Assembly: GCA_017640505.1 (NCBI GenBank)
Contig: JAEPQO010000001.1
Span: 1,008,625 to 1,072,624, forward strand
Reading direction: 5' to 3'
Source of the DNA: Rhodospirillales bacterium
GTDB taxonomy: Bacteria > Pseudomonadota > Alphaproteobacteria > Rhodospirillales > Casp-alpha2
Length of the DNA stretch: 64,000 nucleotides
In this document: positions 63,306 to 64,000 of the stretch, piece by piece
Layout of the letters: each line of letters begins with the position of its first letter
Position numbering within the stretch: position 1 is the stretch's first letter
Notes under the pieces: model-generated
Database searches by the model: none
The model's input: only the letters and a program-made list of their open reading frames with translations
Told to the model about the DNA's origin: nothing
Position numbers and translations under genes: made by a program

Positions 63306-64000
63306 TCAGCCCCGGACCTTAACATCCGTGTTGATGACGTTGATCGGGCAGCCCTGCTCGAAGGCGATGATCTGGTCGAAAATATCCGTGAACTGGATCT
63401 GGTATTCGTCTTCCGTGACGTAACCGATATGCGGGGTGCAGATGACGTTCTCCATATTGAGTAGCGGATGCGACGTATCGGTGACGGGTTCCTGTTCATA
63501 GACGTCGACGGCGGCACCGCCGGGACGGCCGGCCTCGAGCGCCTTCACCAGCGCGCCGTCCTCGATCAGCGGCGCGCGGCTTGTGTTGACGAGGATGGCG
63601 CTCGGTTTCATCTGCGCCAGGTCGTGCGCCGTGATGGTGCCACGGGTCGACGGATAAAGCCGTACGTGCAGGCTGACGACGTCGGATGTGGCAAAGAACT
63701 CGTCCCGGCTTGCGGGGACGCGCACGTCGGCTTCGCGCGCCCGTTCAAGCGAATTTTCCGAACCCCACGCCTGCACATTCATGCGGAACGCCTTGGCGAT
63801 ATCGGCGACGGCGGAACCAATGCGGCCGTAGCCGTAGATGCCGAGTGTTCGCCCACCCACTGACTTGCCGACGCCCATCATCCAATTGCCGGCACGCAGC
63901 GATGCCATCTGCTGCGGGATCATGCGCATCGCCGAAAGGATCAGGCCCCAGGTCAGTTCCACGGTGGCATAGGAGGGCGTGCCTTCGTGCTGCCCTGAAC
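63306..64000 (-). CDS. D-2-hydroxyacid dehydrogenase (N-terminus outside window)
   Basis: The visible 231 residues cover the Rossmann and C-terminal parts of a D-isomer-specific 2-hydroxyacid dehydrogenase. Frame and similarity continue to base 64000 (the GTG at 63962 is internal; residues such as [11 protein letters not shown] straddle it), so the gene extends beyond the edge. NAD site [16 protein letters not shown], the catalytic Arg in NTSRAPLI, Glu in VYEQEP and His in [11 protein letters not shown] are all present. Substrate (glyoxylate, hydroxypyruvate, phosphoglycerate or lactate) is not resolved. It lies upstream of lysK on the same strand. Confidence 0.9.
   Translation of the reverse strand, partial: SGQHEGTPSYATVELTWGLILSAMRMIPQQMASLRAGNWMMGVGKSVGGRTLGIYGYGRIGSAVADIAKAFRMNVQAWGSENSLERAREADVRVPASRDEFFATSDVVSLHVRLYPSTRGTITAHDLAQMKPSAILVNTSRAPLIEDGALVKALEAGRPGGAAVDVYEQEPVTDTSHPLLNMENVICTPHIGYVTEDEYQIQFTDIFDQIIAFEQGCPINVINTDVKVRG

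Overview
The window is a 64-kb stretch of a high-GC alphaproteobacterial chromosome, probably from Rhodospirillales or a relative. The clues are the gene order pckA / chvI-chvG-hprK-rapZ-EIIA(Man)-HPr-PtsI / ahcY, a class I lysyl-tRNA synthetase, very short HprK, AddAB instead of RecBCD, and an AmgK/MurU peptidoglycan-recycling pair. Genus assignment is not possible from what I can see. Coding density is high. I saw no rRNA, tRNA, CRISPR, insertion sequence or prophage, so this is core chromosome with a few accessory patches.

Layout. 1-2.1 kb: tgt (cut by the window edge) and queA for queuosine. 2.2-5.4 kb: a Pmp3-like peptide, a Gfo/Idh/MocA oxidoreductase and two convergent paralogous EamA transporters. 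5.4-19.2 kb: a catabolic island built around a divergent promoter. On the left, iclR, an M81 peptidase and an EamA transporter. On the right, a complete Dpp-type ABC importer, two tandem M20 peptidases, an amidase and a second M81 peptidase. It looks like uptake and stepwise hydrolysis of a peptide- or amide-like nutrient. 19.2-22.8 kb: EnvZ/OmpR-like pair, MarR regulator, ilvE. 22.9-24.8 kb: metal-sensing ArsR, a CDF-like cation transporter and a formate/nitrite-type transporter, with the same 20-bp palindromic element in front of both transcription units. 24.9-28.3 kb: Na/Pi symporter, DUF1810, gloB, trxA.

28.4-37.1 kb: addA, addB, murU, amgK, tsaE. 37.2-40.2 kb: ferredoxin/flavodoxin-NADP reductase, a dihaem cytochrome c and a class V aminotransferase. 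40.2-45.2 kb: a hypothetical, a DivL-like PAS sensor kinase whose phospho-acceptor His is Met, a zeta-toxin-like fragment without P-loop, and ahcY behind a 26-bp palindrome. 45.3-55.7 kb: a regulatory PTS without sugar permease, RapZ/HprK, ChvG/ChvI, core-MetE, a HugZ-like protein and pckA. 55.8-64 kb: a PleC/PdhS-like kinase, a secreted histidine phosphatase, a ThiY/NMT1-like binding protein without signal peptide, a fusion of a degenerate flavodiiron-type metallo-beta-lactamase domain with a DHH phosphoesterase, lysK and a partial D-2-hydroxyacid dehydrogenase.

The strongest candidates for something undescribed are the MBL-DHH fusion (59556-61634), the Met-for-His DivL-like kinase (40738-43155), and the shared operator that ties a metal-sensing ArsR repressor to a formate/nitrite-type channel (22916-22935 and 23944-23963). 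All functions are read from motifs, length and context; no database search was run.
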